Shown piece after piece: positions 44,253-59,953 of a DNA stretch of 64,000 nt. The notes under the pieces are model-generated. The model was not told where the DNA came from and made no database searches. It saw only the letters and a program-made list of their open reading frames with translations. The DNA is from Actinoplanes campanulatus. GTDB lineage: Bacteria; Actinomycetota; Actinomycetes; Mycobacteriales; Micromonosporaceae. The stretch covers positions 23,729 to 87,728 of the forward strand of contig NZ_BMPW01000033.1 in the NCBI RefSeq assembly GCF_014647795.1. Direction: 5' to 3'. Positions within the stretch are counted from its first letter, which is position 1. Every line of letters begins with the position of its first letter. The translations under genes and the position numbers were made by a program.

Positions 44253-45431
44253 GTGTTGCGCTGGCTTACTGCAGGTGAATCGCACGGACCGGCGCTCGTC
44301 GCGCTGCTCGAGGGTGTCCCCGCCGGGATCGAGGTGACGAGCGCGGACATCATGCGTGATCTGGTGCGCCGCCGCCTCGGATACGGCCGTGGCGCCCGGA
44401 TGAAGTTCGAGCAGGACGAGCTGGAACTCATCGGTGGCATCCGGCACGGGGTGACCCAGGGCTCGCCGGTCGCGATCCGGGTGGGCAACAGCGAGTGGCC
44501 CAAGTGGGAGACCGTCATGGCGGCCGACCCGGTGGACCCGGCCGAGCTGTCCGCGCAGGCCCGCAACGCGCCGCTGACCCGCCCGCGTCCCGGTCACGCC
44601 GACCTGGCCGGCATGCAGAAGTACGGGCACACCGACGCCCGCCCGATCCTGGAGCGCGCCAGCGCCCGGGAGACCGCGGCCCGCGTCGCCGTCGGGGTGG
44701 TCGCCAAGAAGCTGATCAAGCAGGCGCTCGGCATCGACATCGTGTCGCACGTCATCGAGCTCGGCCCGGTGGCCGCCAAGCCCGGCGTCATCCCCACTCC
44801 CGACGACTTCGACCGGATCGACGAGGACCCGCTGCGCTGCCTCGACCCGGAGGCCAGCGCCCGCATGGTGGCCGAGGTCGACGCCGCCAAGCAGGACGCG
44901 GACACCCTCGGCGGCATCGTCGAGGTGCTGGCCTACAACGTGCCGCCGGGCCTCGGCTCGCACGTGCAGTGGGACCGCAAGCTCGACGCCCGGCTCGCCA
45001 CCGCCCTCATGTCGATCCAGTCGGTGAAGGGCGTGGAGATCGGCGACGGCTTCACCCAGGCCCGCTCGCGCGGCTCGGTGGCGCACGACGAGATCGTCCC
45101 GACTCCGGACGGGGTGAAGCGGATCACCGACCGGGCCGGCGGCCTGGAGGGCGGCATCACCAACGGCGAGCCGCTGCGGGTCCGCGCCGCGCTCAAGCCG
45201 ATCTCGTCGCTCAACCGGGCGTTGCAGACCATCGACATCACCACCGGCGAGCCGGCCACCGCCATCAACCAGCGCTCCGACGTCTGCGCGGTCCCGGCCG
45301 GCGCGGTCGTGGCCGAGGCGATGGTCGCGCTGGTCCTGGCCGAGGCCGCGACCGAGAAGTTCGGCGGCGACTCGGTCGCCGAGATCCGGCGTAACCTCCG
45401 GTCGTACCTCGACAATCTGATCATCCACTGA
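44253..45431 (+). CDS. aroC: Chorismate synthase
   Basis: A 392-residue enzyme using reduced FMN to convert EPSP to chorismate, the last common step to aromatic amino acids. Family signatures are [18 protein letters not shown] at the N-terminus, [34 protein letters not shown] in the middle, and [20 protein letters not shown] near the end, with three Arg-rich FMN-binding stretches. GTG 44253 is the start; the ribosome binding site is weak. The stop overlaps the aroK ATG by one base. Confidence 0.98.
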   Translation: MLRWLTAGESHGPALVALLEGVPAGIEVTSADIMRDLVRRRLGYGRGARMKFEQDELELIGGIRHGVTQGSPVAIRVGNSEWPKWETVMAADPVDPAELSAQARNAPLTRPRPGHADLAGMQKYGHTDARPILERASARETAARVAVGVVAKKLIKQALGIDIVSHVIELGPVAAKPGVIPTPDDFDRIDEDPLRCLDPEASARMVAEVDAAKQDADTLGGIVEVLAYNVPPGLGSHVQWDRKLDARLATALMSIQSVKGVEIGDGFTQARSRGSVAHDEIVPTPDGVKRITDRAGGLEGGITNGEPLRVRAALKPISSLNRALQTIDITTGEPATAINQRSDVCAVPAGAVVAEAMVALVLAEAATEKFGGDSVAEIRRNLRSYLDNLIIH

Positions 45432-45923
45432 TGGCCCCGGTCGCGGTCTTCGTCGGCGTCATGGGCGCCGGCAAGAGCACCATCGGCGCGGCGGTCGCCG
45501 CCGAGCTGGGCGTCGCTTTCGCCGACACCGACGCGATCATCGAGGACCGGGCCGGCAAGCCGATTCCGGACATCTTCGTCGAGGACGGGGAGCCCGCCTT
45601 CCGCGATCTGGAACGGCGGACCGTCGCCGACGTGCTGGCGACCTTCGACGGCGTCCTGGCCCTGGGCGGCGGCGCGATCCTGGACGAGGGCACCCGGAAG
45701 CTGCTGGCCGGGCACACCGTCGTCTACCTCTCGGTCGAGCTGGCCGACGCGATCAAGCGTGTCGGCCTGGGCGCCGGCCGCCCGCTGCTCGCGATCAACC
45801 CCCGGGCCACCCTGCGGCACCTGCTGGAGCAGCGCCGCCCGCTCTACCTCGAGGTGGCCACCCACACGGTCGCCACCGACGGCCGCGAGGAGGCCGAGAC
45901 CACCGCCGAGGTCCTCACCCTCC

Positions 45924-45934
<11 letters not shown>
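45431..45934 (+). CDS. aroK: Shikimate kinase
   Basis: A 167-residue P-loop kinase that phosphorylates shikimate with ATP. The P-loop is GVMGAGKSTIG, the shikimate-binding Asp is in FADTDAIIEDRAG, the Arg in FRDLERRTV, GGGAIL follows, and the lid holds GRPLL. Start overlaps the aroC stop (TGATG). At its 3' end it overlaps the convergent polysaccharide deacetylase gene by 11 bases, which makes the stop region shared by two opposing transcripts. Confidence 0.97.
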
Positions 45935-48419
<2,485 letters not shown>

Positions 48420-48468
48420 GCCCGATTCGCTCCGGGCCGGTTCACGCCGGTAGAGTGGTTCGGTCACC

Positions 48469-48500
48469 GATACGTATCAAGATCATTTACGTGTCAAGAT
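48469..48500 (+). promoter_or_regulatory. Direct repeat and palindrome in the efp promoter region
   Basis: TACGTATCAAGAT (48471-48483) recurs as TACGTGTCAAGAT (48488-48500), one mismatch, period 17. The first copy contains the perfect 10-bp palindrome GATACGTATC (48469-48478). The sites lie 28-59 bases before the efp ATG in an AT-rich stretch. They could be a regulator site or overlapping promoters. Confidence 0.4.
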
Positions 48501-48527
48501 TTCAGCTCCGGATTAAAAAGGCAGGAC

Positions 48528-49085
48528 ATGGCTTCCACCAACGACCTGAAGAACGGCCTGGTGCTCAACCTCGACGGCGAGCTGTGGGCCGTCGTCGAAT
48601 TCCAGCACGTCAAGCCGGGCAAGGGTCCGGCCTTCGTGCGGACCACGCTGAAGCACGTGCTCTCCGGCAAGGTGGTGGACAAGACCTTCAACGCCGGCAC
48701 CAAGGTCGAGACCGCGACCGTGGACAAGCGCACCATGCAGTACCTGTACCAGGACGGTGAGGACTTCGTCTTCATGGACCTGGACACCTACGACCAGATC
48801 CACGTGTCCGGCGGCACGGTCGGCGAGAACGCGAACTACCTGCTCCCCGAGGCCGAGGCCACGGTGGCGCTGCACGAGGGCGTGCCGCTCTACATCGAGC
48901 TGCCGACCAGCGTGTTCCTCGAGGTCACCTACACCGAGCCGGGCCTCCAGGGCGACCGCTCGACCGGCGGCACCAAGCCGGCGACCGTCGAGACCGGCGC
49001 GACCGTCAACGTCCCGCTCTTCATCACCACCGGTGAGAAGATCAAGGTCGACACCCGCGACGGCCGCTACCTCGGCCGCAGCTGA
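48528..49085 (+). CDS. efp: Translation elongation factor P
   Basis: A 185-residue tRNA-shaped factor that relieves ribosome stalling at polyproline. The tip loop reads [13 protein letters not shown] with the conserved Lys, and the other domains show GDYLGR-like end DGRYLGRS and [20 protein letters not shown], split before VFLEV. This locus also encodes several proteins with long proline-rich stretches, so demand for EF-P should be high. The stop overlaps the nusB ATG by one base, coupling the two. Confidence 0.97.
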   Translation: MASTNDLKNGLVLNLDGELWAVVEFQHVKPGKGPAFVRTTLKHVLSGKVVDKTFNAGTKVETATVDKRTMQYLYQDGEDFVFMDLDTYDQIHVSGGTVGENANYLLPEAEATVALHEGVPLYIELPTSVFLEVTYTEPGLQGDRSTGGTKPATVETGATVNVPLFITTGEKIKVDTRDGRYLGRS

Positions 49086-49519
49086 TGGCCGAAGGTCCCA
49101 AGAAGGAACGGCTCGCGCGTCGCAAGGCCCGCAAGCGAGCGCTGGACGTCCTTTTCGAGGCCGACCTGCGTGACCTGCCGCCGAGCCAGGTGCTGCTCAC
49201 CTACCTGGACCGGATCGCCAAGCCGCACCCCGAGCACCTGGAGTACTCGAAAACGCTCATCGACGGTGTGGCGAAGCATCTCGACCGGATCGACGAGCTG
49301 ATCGCCAGTTACGCCGAGGGGTGGACGATCGACCGGATGCCGACGGTCGACCGCAACCTCGCCCGGATCGCGGTCTACGAGCTGCTCTACGAGGCCGACG
49401 TCGACGACCCGGTGGCGATCACCGAGGCGGTCGAGCTGGCCAAGGAGATGTCCACCGACGACAGCCCCCGTTTCCTCAACGGGCTGCTGGACCGGATCGC
49501 GGCTTTCGCCACCCGCTGA
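49085..49519 (+). CDS. nusB: Transcription antitermination factor NusB
   Basis: A 144-residue all-helical protein that binds boxA RNA with NusE in rRNA antitermination. The arginine-rich start (RLARRKARKRALDVLFEADL) is the family RNA-binding surface, and WTIDRMPTVDRNLARIAVYEL plus SPRFLNGLLDRI are conserved. TGATG overlap with efp. A perfect 14-bp terminator hairpin follows. Confidence 0.96.
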   Translation: MAEGPKKERLARRKARKRALDVLFEADLRDLPPSQVLLTYLDRIAKPHPEHLEYSKTLIDGVAKHLDRIDELIASYAEGWTIDRMPTVDRNLARIAVYELLYEADVDDPVAITEAVELAKEMSTDDSPRFLNGLLDRIAAFATR

Positions 49520-49527
49520 TTCTCTGG

Positions 49528-49560
49528 AACGGCCCGGATCATGTGATCCGGGCCGTTTCT
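49528..49560 (+). terminator. Intrinsic terminator after nusB
   Basis: AACGGCCCGGATCA (49528-49541) pairs perfectly with 49544-49557, followed by TCTT. Confidence 0.9.
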
Positions 49561-49605
49561 TCATGTCCGGGGGTACGCGCGACGCACCCGCCGAGTTCAA
49601 AAGAC

Positions 49606-49636
49606 GCAAAAGCCCGCGCCGGGGGGACGCGGGCCT
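49606..49636 (-). terminator. Intrinsic terminator after bldD
   Basis: On the minus strand GCCCGCG (from 49634 to 49628) pairs with CGCGGGC (49618 to 49612) and is followed by TTTTGCGTCTTTT. It lies about 40 bases beyond the bldD stop. Confidence 0.85.
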
Positions 49637-49676
49637 TACGGGGGGCGCTACTGGGTGTTGCTGATTTTGTTCAGTG

Positions 49677-50165
49677 TCAGCTGGCGAAGAAGGCACGCGG
49701 GTCGGCCACCAGGACACCCTGCTCGGTCAGGCGCTCGATGAGGCCGGACGGCGAGATGTCGTAGACGATGGCGAGCGCGCGCAGGTCGTCGGCGCGGATG
49801 GAGAGCACGCGGCCGTTGTAGTCGCCGCGCTGCTGCTGGATCGCCCGGGCGTACCGCGCCACGTAGGCGAGGTCCTCGCCGGTGGTGTCGTACAGCTTCT
49901 CGAGGTCCAGGACGATCTTGTTGGTCGCCTCCAGGCGGATGCCACTGCCGTCGGGCAGCAGCTCGGAGACGGGAACACGGTAGAAGTCGGCGAGTTCGGC
50001 AAGGCGCGACACGGTCACCGCGCGGTCGCCACGCTCGTACGAGCCCACAACGACGGCCTTCCAGCGGCCGTTGGACTTCTCTTCGACACCCTGCAGGGAC
50101 AGGCCCTGCTGCTGGCGGATGGAGCGCAGACGAGCGCCCAGCGACTTCGCGTACTCAGACGGCAT
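49677..50165 (-). CDS. bldD: Developmental master repressor BldD (c-di-GMP-dependent)
   Basis: A 162-residue regulator. The N-terminal HTH (about 1-75: LRSIRQQQGLSLQGVEEKS, WKAVVVGSYERGDRAVT) binds the BldD box. The C-terminal domain binds a c-di-GMP tetramer through an RxD-X8-RxxD signature, fully present as RGD at 113-115, eight residues, then RADD at 124-127. In Streptomyces, c-di-GMP-loaded BldD represses sporulation genes and its own gene. Location between nusB and pyrR is the conserved actinobacterial position. A good BldD box lies 52-66 bases upstream, consistent with autoregulation. Confidence 0.97.
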   Translation of the reverse strand: MPSEYAKSLGARLRSIRQQQGLSLQGVEEKSNGRWKAVVVGSYERGDRAVTVSRLAELADFYRVPVSELLPDGSGIRLEATNKIVLDLEKLYDTTGEDLAYVARYARAIQQQRGDYNGRVLSIRADDLRALAIVYDISPSGLIERLTEQGVLVADPRAFFAS

Positions 50166-50216
50166 TAGGACACTCCCGGTACTGTGCTGGCCCGGAGGGT
50201 TCTTTCCTCACGGATC

Positions 50217-50231
50217 GCTACGCTGCGTGAC
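50217..50231 (-). promoter_or_regulatory. BldD box upstream of bldD (autoregulatory candidate)
   Basis: GCTACGCTGCGTGAC matches the known consensus nTnACnCWGnGTnAn at every fixed position except the first T. It lies 52 bases upstream of the bldD start codon, where BldD is expected to repress its own promoter. Confidence 0.7.
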
Positions 50232-50379
50232 GGTACGGAGTTTGCGACCGCCGGTCAAGTGTTGGTTACCGATGAGTCGCGCGGGCCGCACCAAAGTAAC
50301 CGGCTGTATCCCTAGACGACGGGATTTGTCCGATCTGCTCCAGTCAGGCACGTCACCATAATGCATGCGGCGTCCACTG

Positions 50380-50394
50380 GTAACGTAGCGTCAG
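50380..50394 (+). promoter_or_regulatory. Second BldD-box match, near the pyrR promoter
   Basis: GTAACGTAGCGTCAG matches nTnACnCWGnGTnAn at every fixed position but one (T for C at position 7). It is 80 bases upstream of pyrR and about 215 bases from bldD, so it could link the pyr operon to BldD or form a looped pair with the first box. Confidence 0.5.
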
Positions 50395-50441
50395 CCATCA
50401 GGTTCCGGTCCTCCGGGTCCTGTACCGACATCCTTTAACGA

Positions 50442-50459
50442 CCCGTCCCGTGAGGCGGG
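50442..50459 (+). promoter_or_regulatory. PyrR-binding RNA hairpin in the pyr leader
   Basis: CCC-GTCCCGTGAGGC-GGG: the inner 12 bases (50445-50456) match the core RUCCNGNGAGGY of the known PyrR-binding loop. The stem closes 3 bases before the AAGGAGG ribosome binding site (50461-50467), and no terminator follows before the GTG at 50474. This fits UMP-dependent translational repression, as described for mycobacterial pyr genes, rather than Bacillus-type attenuation. Confidence 0.8.
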
Positions 50460-50473
50460 GAAGGAGGTCCGCC

Positions 50474-51034
50474 GTGGCGCAGCCACGCGCAGACGCGCCC
50501 AGCAAGATCATCTTGGCGGGGTCCGACCTGCACCGGGTCGTCGACCGCATCGCCCATCAGATCCTCGAGAAGACCTCGGGCGCCACCGGCACCGTCCTGC
50601 TCGGCATCCCGACCCGGGGCGTCCCGCTGGCGCACCGGCTCGCCGCCCGGATTCACGCCTTCGAGGGCGTCGAGATCCCGGTGGGCTCCCTCGACATCAC
50701 GCTCTACCGCGACGATCTGCGCCTCAACGCCACCCGCGCGCTCGGCAAGACCGAGCTGCCGGCCGGTGGCATCGACGGCCTGCGGGTCATCCTGGTCGAC
50801 GACGTGCTCTTCTCCGGCCGTTCGGTGCGGGCCGCCCTGGACGCCCTCAAGGACCTCGGCCGGCCCAGCTCGGTGCAGCTCGCGGTCCTGGTCGACCGCG
50901 GTCACCGCCAGCTGCCGATCCGCGCCGACTACGTGGGCAAGAACATCCCGACCGCGCTCAGCGAGAGCGTCAAGGTGACACTGACCGAGATCGACGGCGC
51001 CGACGAGGTCAAGCTGATCGGAGGCCTCAAGTGA
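50474..51034 (+). CDS. pyrR: Bifunctional pyr operon regulator / uracil phosphoribosyltransferase PyrR
   Basis: A 186-residue phosphoribosyltransferase-fold protein that senses UMP and binds pyr mRNA. The PRPP-binding motif is [20 protein letters not shown], with [14 protein letters not shown] and DITLYRDDL also present. GTG 50474 follows AAGGAGG; an earlier in-frame start at 50450 would place the RNA hairpin inside the coding region. It leads a compact operon in which each junction overlaps by 1-4 bases as far as bioA, apart from the short carA-carB gap. Confidence 0.96.
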   Translation: MAQPRADAPSKIILAGSDLHRVVDRIAHQILEKTSGATGTVLLGIPTRGVPLAHRLAARIHAFEGVEIPVGSLDITLYRDDLRLNATRALGKTELPAGGIDGLRVILVDDVLFSGRSVRAALDALKDLGRPSSVQLAVLVDRGHRQLPIRADYVGKNIPTALSESVKVTLTEIDGADEVKLIGGLK

Positions 51035-51951
51035 TCAAGCACCTGCGCTCGGCCGGCGACCTGGACGCGGCCACCGCGACCCTGATCCTGGACACCGCGG
51101 CCGAGATGGCGGCCCTGTCCGGCCGCGAGGTCAAGAAGCTGCCCGCGCTGCGCGGGCGGACCGTGGTCAACCTGTTCTACGAGGACTCCACCCGCACCCG
51201 GATCTCCTTCGAGGCGGCCGCCAAGCGGCTCTCCGCGGACGTCATCAACTTCTCCGCCAAGGGCTCCAGCGTCTCCAAGGGCGAGAGCCTCAAGGACACC
51301 GCGCTCACCCTCCAGGCGATGGGCGCGGACGCGGTGGTGATCCGGCACTCGGCCAGCGGCGCCCCGCACCGCCTGTCGAACTGGGTGGACGGCTCGGTGG
51401 TCAACGCCGGCGACGGCACCCACGAGCACCCCACCCAGGCGCTGCTGGACGCGTACACCATGCGGTCCCGCCTGGGCCGGCTGGACGGCCTCAAGGTCGC
51501 CGTCGTGGGCGACGTGCTGCACAGCCGGGTGGCGCGTTCCAACGTCCTGCTGCTCAGCACCCTGGGCGCCGAGGTCACCCTGGTCGGCCCCCCGACCCTG
51601 ATCCCCCTGGACGTCGTGGCCGCCCTCTCCAAAACCACCAAGGTCTCGTACGACCTGGACAGCGTCCTTCCCGACTCGGACGTCGTGATGATGCTGCGGG
51701 TGCAGACCGAGCGGATGCAGGATTCGTTCTTCCCCTCCGCCCGGGAGTACAGCCGCCGTTACGGCCTCGATGTCACCCGAATGAGGAAGCTGCCGGAACA
51801 CGCGATCGTCATGCACCCCGGTCCGATGAACCGGGGCATGGAGATCGCGCCCGAGGTGGCCGACTCACCCCGCTCCACCATCGTCGAACAGGTCGCCAAC
51901 GGCGTCAGCGTCCGGATGGCCGTCCTCTACCTGCTGCTGGGAGGCAAGTGA
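51031..51951 (+). CDS. pyrB: Aspartate carbamoyltransferase catalytic subunit
   Basis: A 306-residue enzyme joining carbamoyl phosphate and aspartate, the committed step of pyrimidine synthesis. The carbamoyl phosphate loop is [31 protein letters not shown] is the second signature, and MHPGPMNRG closes the site. No regulatory subunit gene (pyrI) is present, as usual in actinobacteria. GTG 51031 overlaps the pyrR stop by 4 bases. Confidence 0.97.
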   Translation: MIKHLRSAGDLDAATATLILDTAAEMAALSGREVKKLPALRGRTVVNLFYEDSTRTRISFEAAAKRLSADVINFSAKGSSVSKGESLKDTALTLQAMGADAVVIRHSASGAPHRLSNWVDGSVVNAGDGTHEHPTQALLDAYTMRSRLGRLDGLKVAVVGDVLHSRVARSNVLLLSTLGAEVTLVGPPTLIPLDVVAALSKTTKVSYDLDSVLPDSDVVMMLRVQTERMQDSFFPSAREYSRRYGLDVTRMRKLPEHAIVMHPGPMNRGMEIAPEVADSPRSTIVEQVANGVSVRMAVLYLLLGGK

Positions 51952-53213
51952 TGGCGTACCTGATCAAGGGCGTCTCGATCCTCGGTGCTGAGCCGACCGA
52001 CCTGTACATCTCCGACGGTGTGATCTCAGCTCCGGTCGAGGGCGCCGAGGTGATCGACGCGACCGGCCTGGTCGCGCTGCCCGGCCTGGTGGACGTGCAT
52101 ACCCACCTGCGCGAGCCCGGCCGGGAGGACGCGGAGACCGTCGAGACCGGCTCCCGTGCCGCCGCCCTGGGCGGCTACACCGCGGTCTGCGCGATGGCGA
52201 ACACGTCGCCGGTCGCCGACACCGCCGGTGTGGTCGAGCAGGTGTGGCGCCTGGGCCGGGAGGCCGGCCTGGTCGACGTGCAGCCGATCGGCGCCGTCAC
52301 GGTCGGCCTGGCCGGCAAGCAGATGGCCGAGCTCGGCGCGATGGCCACCTCCGCGGCCAACGTGCGGATCTTCTCCGACGACGGGTTCTGCGTCGCCGAC
52401 CCCAAGCTGATGCGCCGCGCCCTGGAGTACGTGAAGGCGTTCGACGGCGTGATCGCCCAGCACGCCGAGGAGCCCCGGCTCACCGAGGGCGCGCAGATGC
52501 ACGAGGGCGAGGTCAGCACCCGGCTCGGCCTCACCGGCTGGCCGGCCGTCGCCGAGGAGGCGATCATCGCCCGCGACGTGCTGCTCGCCGAGCACGTCGG
52601 CAGCCGCCTGCACGTCTGCCACGTCTCCACGGCCGGTTCGGTCGAGGTGCTGCGCCAGGCCAAGGCCCGGGGCATCCGGGTGACGGCCGAGGTCACCCCG
52701 CACCACCTGCTGCTCACCGACGAGCTCGCGGCGGGTTACGACCCGGTCTTCAAGGTCAACCCCCCGTTGCGTACGCGGACCGACGTCGAAGCCCTGCGCC
52801 AGGCGCTGCTGGACGGCGTGATCGACGTGGTGGCCACCGACCACGCGCCGCACGCCGTGCAGGACAAGGAGTGCGAGTGGGCGCACGCCCGGCCCGGCAT
52901 GCTGGGGCTGGAGACCGCGCTGCCGATCGTGCTGAGCGTCTTCGGCCCCCGGTGGGACCTGATCGCCGACCGCATGTCGATCGCGCCGGCCCGGATCGCG
53001 GGCCTGGAGGGGCACGGCGGTGACCTGACGCAGGCCGGCACCCCGGCCAACCTGACGCTGGTGGACCCGGCGGCCCAGCGGATCGTGGACCCGGCCGAAC
53101 TGGCCAGCCGCAGCCGCAACACGCCGTACGCCGGTATGACCCTGCCCGGTCGCATCGTCGCGACCTTCCTGCGGGGCGAGGCCACGGTTCTCGATGGGAA
53201 GGCAGTCAAGTGA
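51951..53213 (+). CDS. pyrC: Dihydroorotase (class I)
   Basis: A 420-residue amidohydrolase that closes carbamoyl aspartate to dihydroorotate. Metal ligands are visible in [15 protein letters not shown], in QHAEEPRL, in [10 protein letters not shown] and in [15 protein letters not shown] 51951 overlaps the pyrB stop by one base and has GGGAGG at a better distance than the alternative GTG at 51948. In many bacteria class I dihydroorotase associates with PyrB, and their coupling here would support that. Confidence 0.97.
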   Translation: MAYLIKGVSILGAEPTDLYISDGVISAPVEGAEVIDATGLVALPGLVDVHTHLREPGREDAETVETGSRAAALGGYTAVCAMANTSPVADTAGVVEQVWRLGREAGLVDVQPIGAVTVGLAGKQMAELGAMATSAANVRIFSDDGFCVADPKLMRRALEYVKAFDGVIAQHAEEPRLTEGAQMHEGEVSTRLGLTGWPAVAEEAIIARDVLLAEHVGSRLHVCHVSTAGSVEVLRQAKARGIRVTAEVTPHHLLLTDELAAGYDPVFKVNPPLRTRTDVEALRQALLDGVIDVVATDHAPHAVQDKECEWAHARPGMLGLETALPIVLSVFGPRWDLIADRMSIAPARIAGLEGHGGDLTQAGTPANLTLVDPAAQRIVDPAELASRSRNTPYAGMTLPGRIVATFLRGEATVLDGKAVK

Positions 53214-54316
53214 GCAAGGCGATCCTCGTCCTGGAGGACGGTAGGACGTTCCACGGCACCGCGTACGGCGCCGTGGGGGAGACGTTCGGCGAGGCGGTGT
53301 TCACCACCGGCATGACCGGGTACCAGGAGACGCTGACCGACCCGTCGTTCCACAAGCAGGTCGTGGTGCAGACCGCGCCGCAGATCGGGAACACCGGGGT
53401 CAACGACGAGGACGACGAGTCCGACCGCATCTGGGTCTCCGGCTACGTGGTCCGCGACCCGGCCCGCCGCCCGTCCAACTGGCGCTCCACCGGCGACCTG
53501 GGCGAGCGCCTCGCCGCCGAGGGCGTGGTCGGGATCAGCGGCGTGGACACCCGCGCCCTCACCCGCCACCTGCGCTCACTGGGAGCGATGCGGGTCGGCG
53601 TGTCGAGCGTCGACCTGGACCCGCGGTCGCTGCTGGCGAAGGTGCGCAATCAGCCGCAGATGCTCGGGGCCGACCTCTCCGCGCAGGTCACCACCGGCGA
53701 GCGCTACACCGTCAAGGCCGAGGGCGAGCACCGCTACACGGTCGCCGCTCTCGACCTGGGCATCAAGCGCAACGTCTCGCGCCGCCTGGCCGCGCGGGGC
53801 GTCACCACCCACATCTTCCCGGCCTCGTCCTCGATCGAGGACCTGCTGGCGGTCGGCCCCGACGCGGTGTTCTTCTCGCCCGGCCCGGGTGACCCGGCCA
53901 CCGCCGACGGCCCGGTCGCGCTGGCCCGCGAAGTGATGCGCCGCGAGGTTCCGCTGTTCGGCATCTGCTTCGGCAGCCAGATCCTCGGCCGCGCGCTCGG
54001 CTTCGGCACCTACAAGCTGGGGTACGGGCACCGAGGCATCAACCAGCCGGTGCTCGACAAGACCACCGGCAAGGTCGAGGTGACCAGCCACAACCACGGG
54101 TTCGCCGTGGACGCCCCGATCGGGCAGCGCATCGACACCGAGTTCGGCGGCGTCGAGGTCTCGCACGTCTGCCTGAACGACAACGTGGTCGAGGGCCTGC
54201 GGGGCCTGGAGGTCCCCGCCTTCACCGTCCAGTACCACCCCGAGGCCGCCGCCGGCCCGCACGACGCGGACTACCTCTTCGATCGGTTCGTCGAGCTCGT
54301 GGAAAAGAAGGGCTGA
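53210..54316 (+). CDS. carA: Carbamoyl-phosphate synthase small subunit (glutaminase)
   Basis: A 368-residue subunit releasing ammonia from glutamine for CarB. The class I amidotransferase triad is seen as the nucleophile in [16 protein letters not shown], and the His/Glu pair in [19 protein letters not shown]. The common GICLGHQ or GICFGNQ is GICFGSQ here, a mild change next to the catalytic Cys. GTG 53210 overlaps the pyrC stop by 4 bases. It supplies carbamoyl phosphate for both pyrimidines and arginine. Confidence 0.97.
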   Translation: MSKAILVLEDGRTFHGTAYGAVGETFGEAVFTTGMTGYQETLTDPSFHKQVVVQTAPQIGNTGVNDEDDESDRIWVSGYVVRDPARRPSNWRSTGDLGERLAAEGVVGISGVDTRALTRHLRSLGAMRVGVSSVDLDPRSLLAKVRNQPQMLGADLSAQVTTGERYTVKAEGEHRYTVAALDLGIKRNVSRRLAARGVTTHIFPASSSIEDLLAVGPDAVFFSPGPGDPATADGPVALAREVMRREVPLFGICFGSQILGRALGFGTYKLGYGHRGINQPVLDKTTGKVEVTSHNHGFAVDAPIGQRIDTEFGGVEVSHVCLNDNVVEGLRGLEVPAFTVQYHPEAAAGPHDADYLFDRFVELVEKKG

Positions 54317-54320
54317 GCAA

Positions 54321-57634
<3,314 letters not shown>

Positions 57635-57635
<1 letters not shown>

Positions 57636-58660
57636 TGGGTCTCTTCACGAACGTCGCCCGGCCGGCACTGTTCCGGCTGGGCGGCGGCGACGCCGAACAC
57701 GCCCACGAGTGGACGCTGAACCGGCTCGCCTCGCTGCCGGCCCCGGCCCTGACCGCGATGCGCCGCTGGTACGGGTTCTCGAACCCGGTCGAGGTGTTCG
57801 GCGTCCGCTTCCCGAACCGGGTGGGCCTGGCCGCCGGCATGGACAAGAACGGCATCGCCCTGCCCGCGTGGCCGGCGCTCGGCTTCGGGTTCGTCGAGGT
57901 CGGCACGGTCACCGCGAAACCGCAGCCGGGCAACGACAAGCCGCGGCTGTTCCGGGCCAAGGAGTCCGAGGGCATCGTCAACCGGATGGGCTTCAACAAC
58001 GCCGGCGCGGCCGCCCTGGCCGACCGCCTGGCCGCGCTGGGCCCGCTCGACGTGCCGCTGGGCATCTCGCTCGGCAAGTCGAAGGTGACGCCGCTTTCGG
58101 AGGCGGTCGAGGACTACCTGACCTCGTACCGTCTGCTGCACCCGTACGCCGACTACATCGCGGTCAACGTCTCCTCGCCGAACACGCCCGGCCTGCGCAA
58201 CCTCCAGGACTCCGACGCGATCGCGGCGCTGCTCAAGGCTCTGGCCGGGCCGGTGCCGGTGCTCGTCAAGATCGCGCCGGACCTGACCGAGCCGGCCATC
58301 GCCGAGCTGCTCGAGGTCTGCCTCGACCACGGCGCGGCCGGGATCATCGCGACCAACACCACCCTGTCCCGCGACGGGCTGGCCGCCTCCGACGGGCACC
58401 TGGCGAGCGAGGCGGGCGGGCTCTCCGGCGCCCCGCTGACCGCCCGGGCCCGTGAGGTGGTCCGGTTCGTGCACACCGAGAGCGGCGGCCGGCTGCCGAT
58501 CATCGGGGTGGGCGGGATCATGTCGGCCGACGACGCGTCCCGCATGTTCGACGCCGGCGCCGCGCTGGTGCAGCTCTACTCGGGGTTCATCTACAAGGGC
58601 CCGGATCTGGTCCTGTCGGTCGCCCGGGGCGCCCGCCCGTCGCGGACCGCCGTCGCGTGA
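57635..58660 (+). CDS. pyrD: Dihydroorotate dehydrogenase (quinone), class 2
   Basis: A 341-residue FMN enzyme attached to the inner face of the membrane and feeding electrons to quinone. The N-terminal helices ([20 protein letters not shown]) typical of class 2 are present, followed by [41 protein letters not shown] with the catalytic Ser, and [14 protein letters not shown] overlaps the carB stop (TAATG) and the stop overlaps the bioA GTG. Confidence 0.97.
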
Positions 58661-59934
58661 CGAGCCCGGCCGAGCGCGACCTGATGGCGCTCGACCGGGC
58701 GCACGTCTGGCACCCGTACGGGCCGATGCCCGGCCGGAGCGAGCCCTACCTGGTGGAGAGCGCCGAGGGCGTCCGGCTGCGGCTCGCCGACGGCCGGGAG
58801 CTGATCGACGGGATGTCGTCCTGGTGGGCGGCGATCCACGGCTACCGGCACCCGGCTCTCGACGCGGCGCTGGCTGACCAGGCCGGGCGGATGAGCCACG
58901 TGATGTTCGGCGGCCTCACCCACGAGCCGGCCGTGCGCCTCGCCGCCGAGCTGGTCGAGCTCACCCCGGCCGGCCTGGAGCACGTGTTCCTCTGCGACTC
59001 CGGCTCGATCGCCGTCGAGGTCGCGATCAAGATGGCGTTGCAGGCGCAGCGGGCGCTGGGCCGGCCCGGCCGGCAGCGCCTGGCGACCTGGCGGGGCGGC
59101 TATCACGGCGACACCTTCCATCCGATGAGCGTCTGCGACCCGGTCGGCGGCATGCACTCGCTCTGGACCGGGGTGCTGCCCCGGCAGATCTTCGCGGGCC
59201 CGCCTCCCGCGGAGTGGGACGAGGGCTACGCCACCGAGCTGACCGACATGATCGGGCGGCACGCCGGCGAGATCGCCGCGGTGATCGTCGAGCCGGTGGT
59301 GCAGGGCGCGGGCGGGATGCGGTTCCACCATCCGGAGTACCTGCGGGTGCTGCGCGAGGCCACGGCCGCGCACGGGATCTTCCTGATCTTCGACGAGATC
59401 GCCACCGGGTTCGGCCGGACCGGGCGGTTCTTCGGGGCCGACCACGCCGGGGTGAGCCCGGACATCATGTGCCTGGGCAAGGCGCTCACCGGTGGGTACC
59501 TGACCCTGGCGGCGACGCTGTGCACCGGCGCGGTGGCGGAGGCGATCTCGGCGGGCGAGGGCGGCGGGCTGGCGCACGGCCCGACCTTCATGGGCAACCC
59601 GCTGGCCTGTGCGGTCGCCGGAGCGTCCCTGAGCCTCCTGCGCGCGGGCGGGTGGGCGGAGCGCGTACCGATGATCGAAAAAGCCCTCACGGACGGCCTG
59701 GAGCCGCTTCGCGGGGCGCGCGGGGTCGCGGACGTGCGTGTCCTGGGCGCGATCGGCGTCGTCCAGCTCGACCACGACGTGGACGTGGCGAAGGCGACCG
59801 CGGCGGCGGTCGCCGAGGGCGTCTGGTTGCGCCCGTTCCGGGACCTGATCTACACCATGCCGCCGTTCGTTACCGGCGACGCCGACGTGGCCCGCATCGC
59901 CGCGGGGATCGCGTCCGCGGCGACGGCCGGCTGA
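58657..59934 (+). CDS. bioA: Adenosylmethionine-8-amino-7-oxononanoate aminotransferase (biotin synthesis)
   Basis: A 425-residue class III PLP aminotransferase making diaminopelargonate from KAPA with S-adenosylmethionine as amino donor. BioA-type features are [42 protein letters not shown] and the PLP Lys in [15 protein letters not shown]. It is embedded between pyrD (4-base overlap) and pyrF (20 bases), so it is expressed with pyrimidine synthesis. No other bio gene is present in the window. A related aminotransferase with another substrate is the main alternative. Confidence 0.9.
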   Translation: MTSPAERDLMALDRAHVWHPYGPMPGRSEPYLVESAEGVRLRLADGRELIDGMSSWWAAIHGYRHPALDAALADQAGRMSHVMFGGLTHEPAVRLAAELVELTPAGLEHVFLCDSGSIAVEVAIKMALQAQRALGRPGRQRLATWRGGYHGDTFHPMSVCDPVGGMHSLWTGVLPRQIFAGPPPAEWDEGYATELTDMIGRHAGEIAAVIVEPVVQGAGGMRFHHPEYLRVLREATAAHGIFLIFDEIATGFGRTGRFFGADHAGVSPDIMCLGKALTGGYLTLAATLCTGAVAEAISAGEGGGLAHGPTFMGNPLACAVAGASLSLLRAGGWAERVPMIEKALTDGLEPLRGARGVADVRVLGAIGVVQLDHDVDVAKATAAAVAEGVWLRPFRDLIYTMPPFVTGDADVARIAAGIASAATAG

Positions 59935-59953
59935 CACAGAAGAGGGAAAAACT

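Larger units (their letters stand above)
50166..50473. other. 308-bp divergent intergenic region between bldD and pyrR
   Basis: This is the longest gene-free stretch of the window. It holds two BldD-box matches (50217-50231 and 50380-50394), the PyrR RNA-binding loop next to pyrR, and two promoters by necessity. I see no ORF with a ribosome binding site and no tRNA-like fold. Confidence 0.8.
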
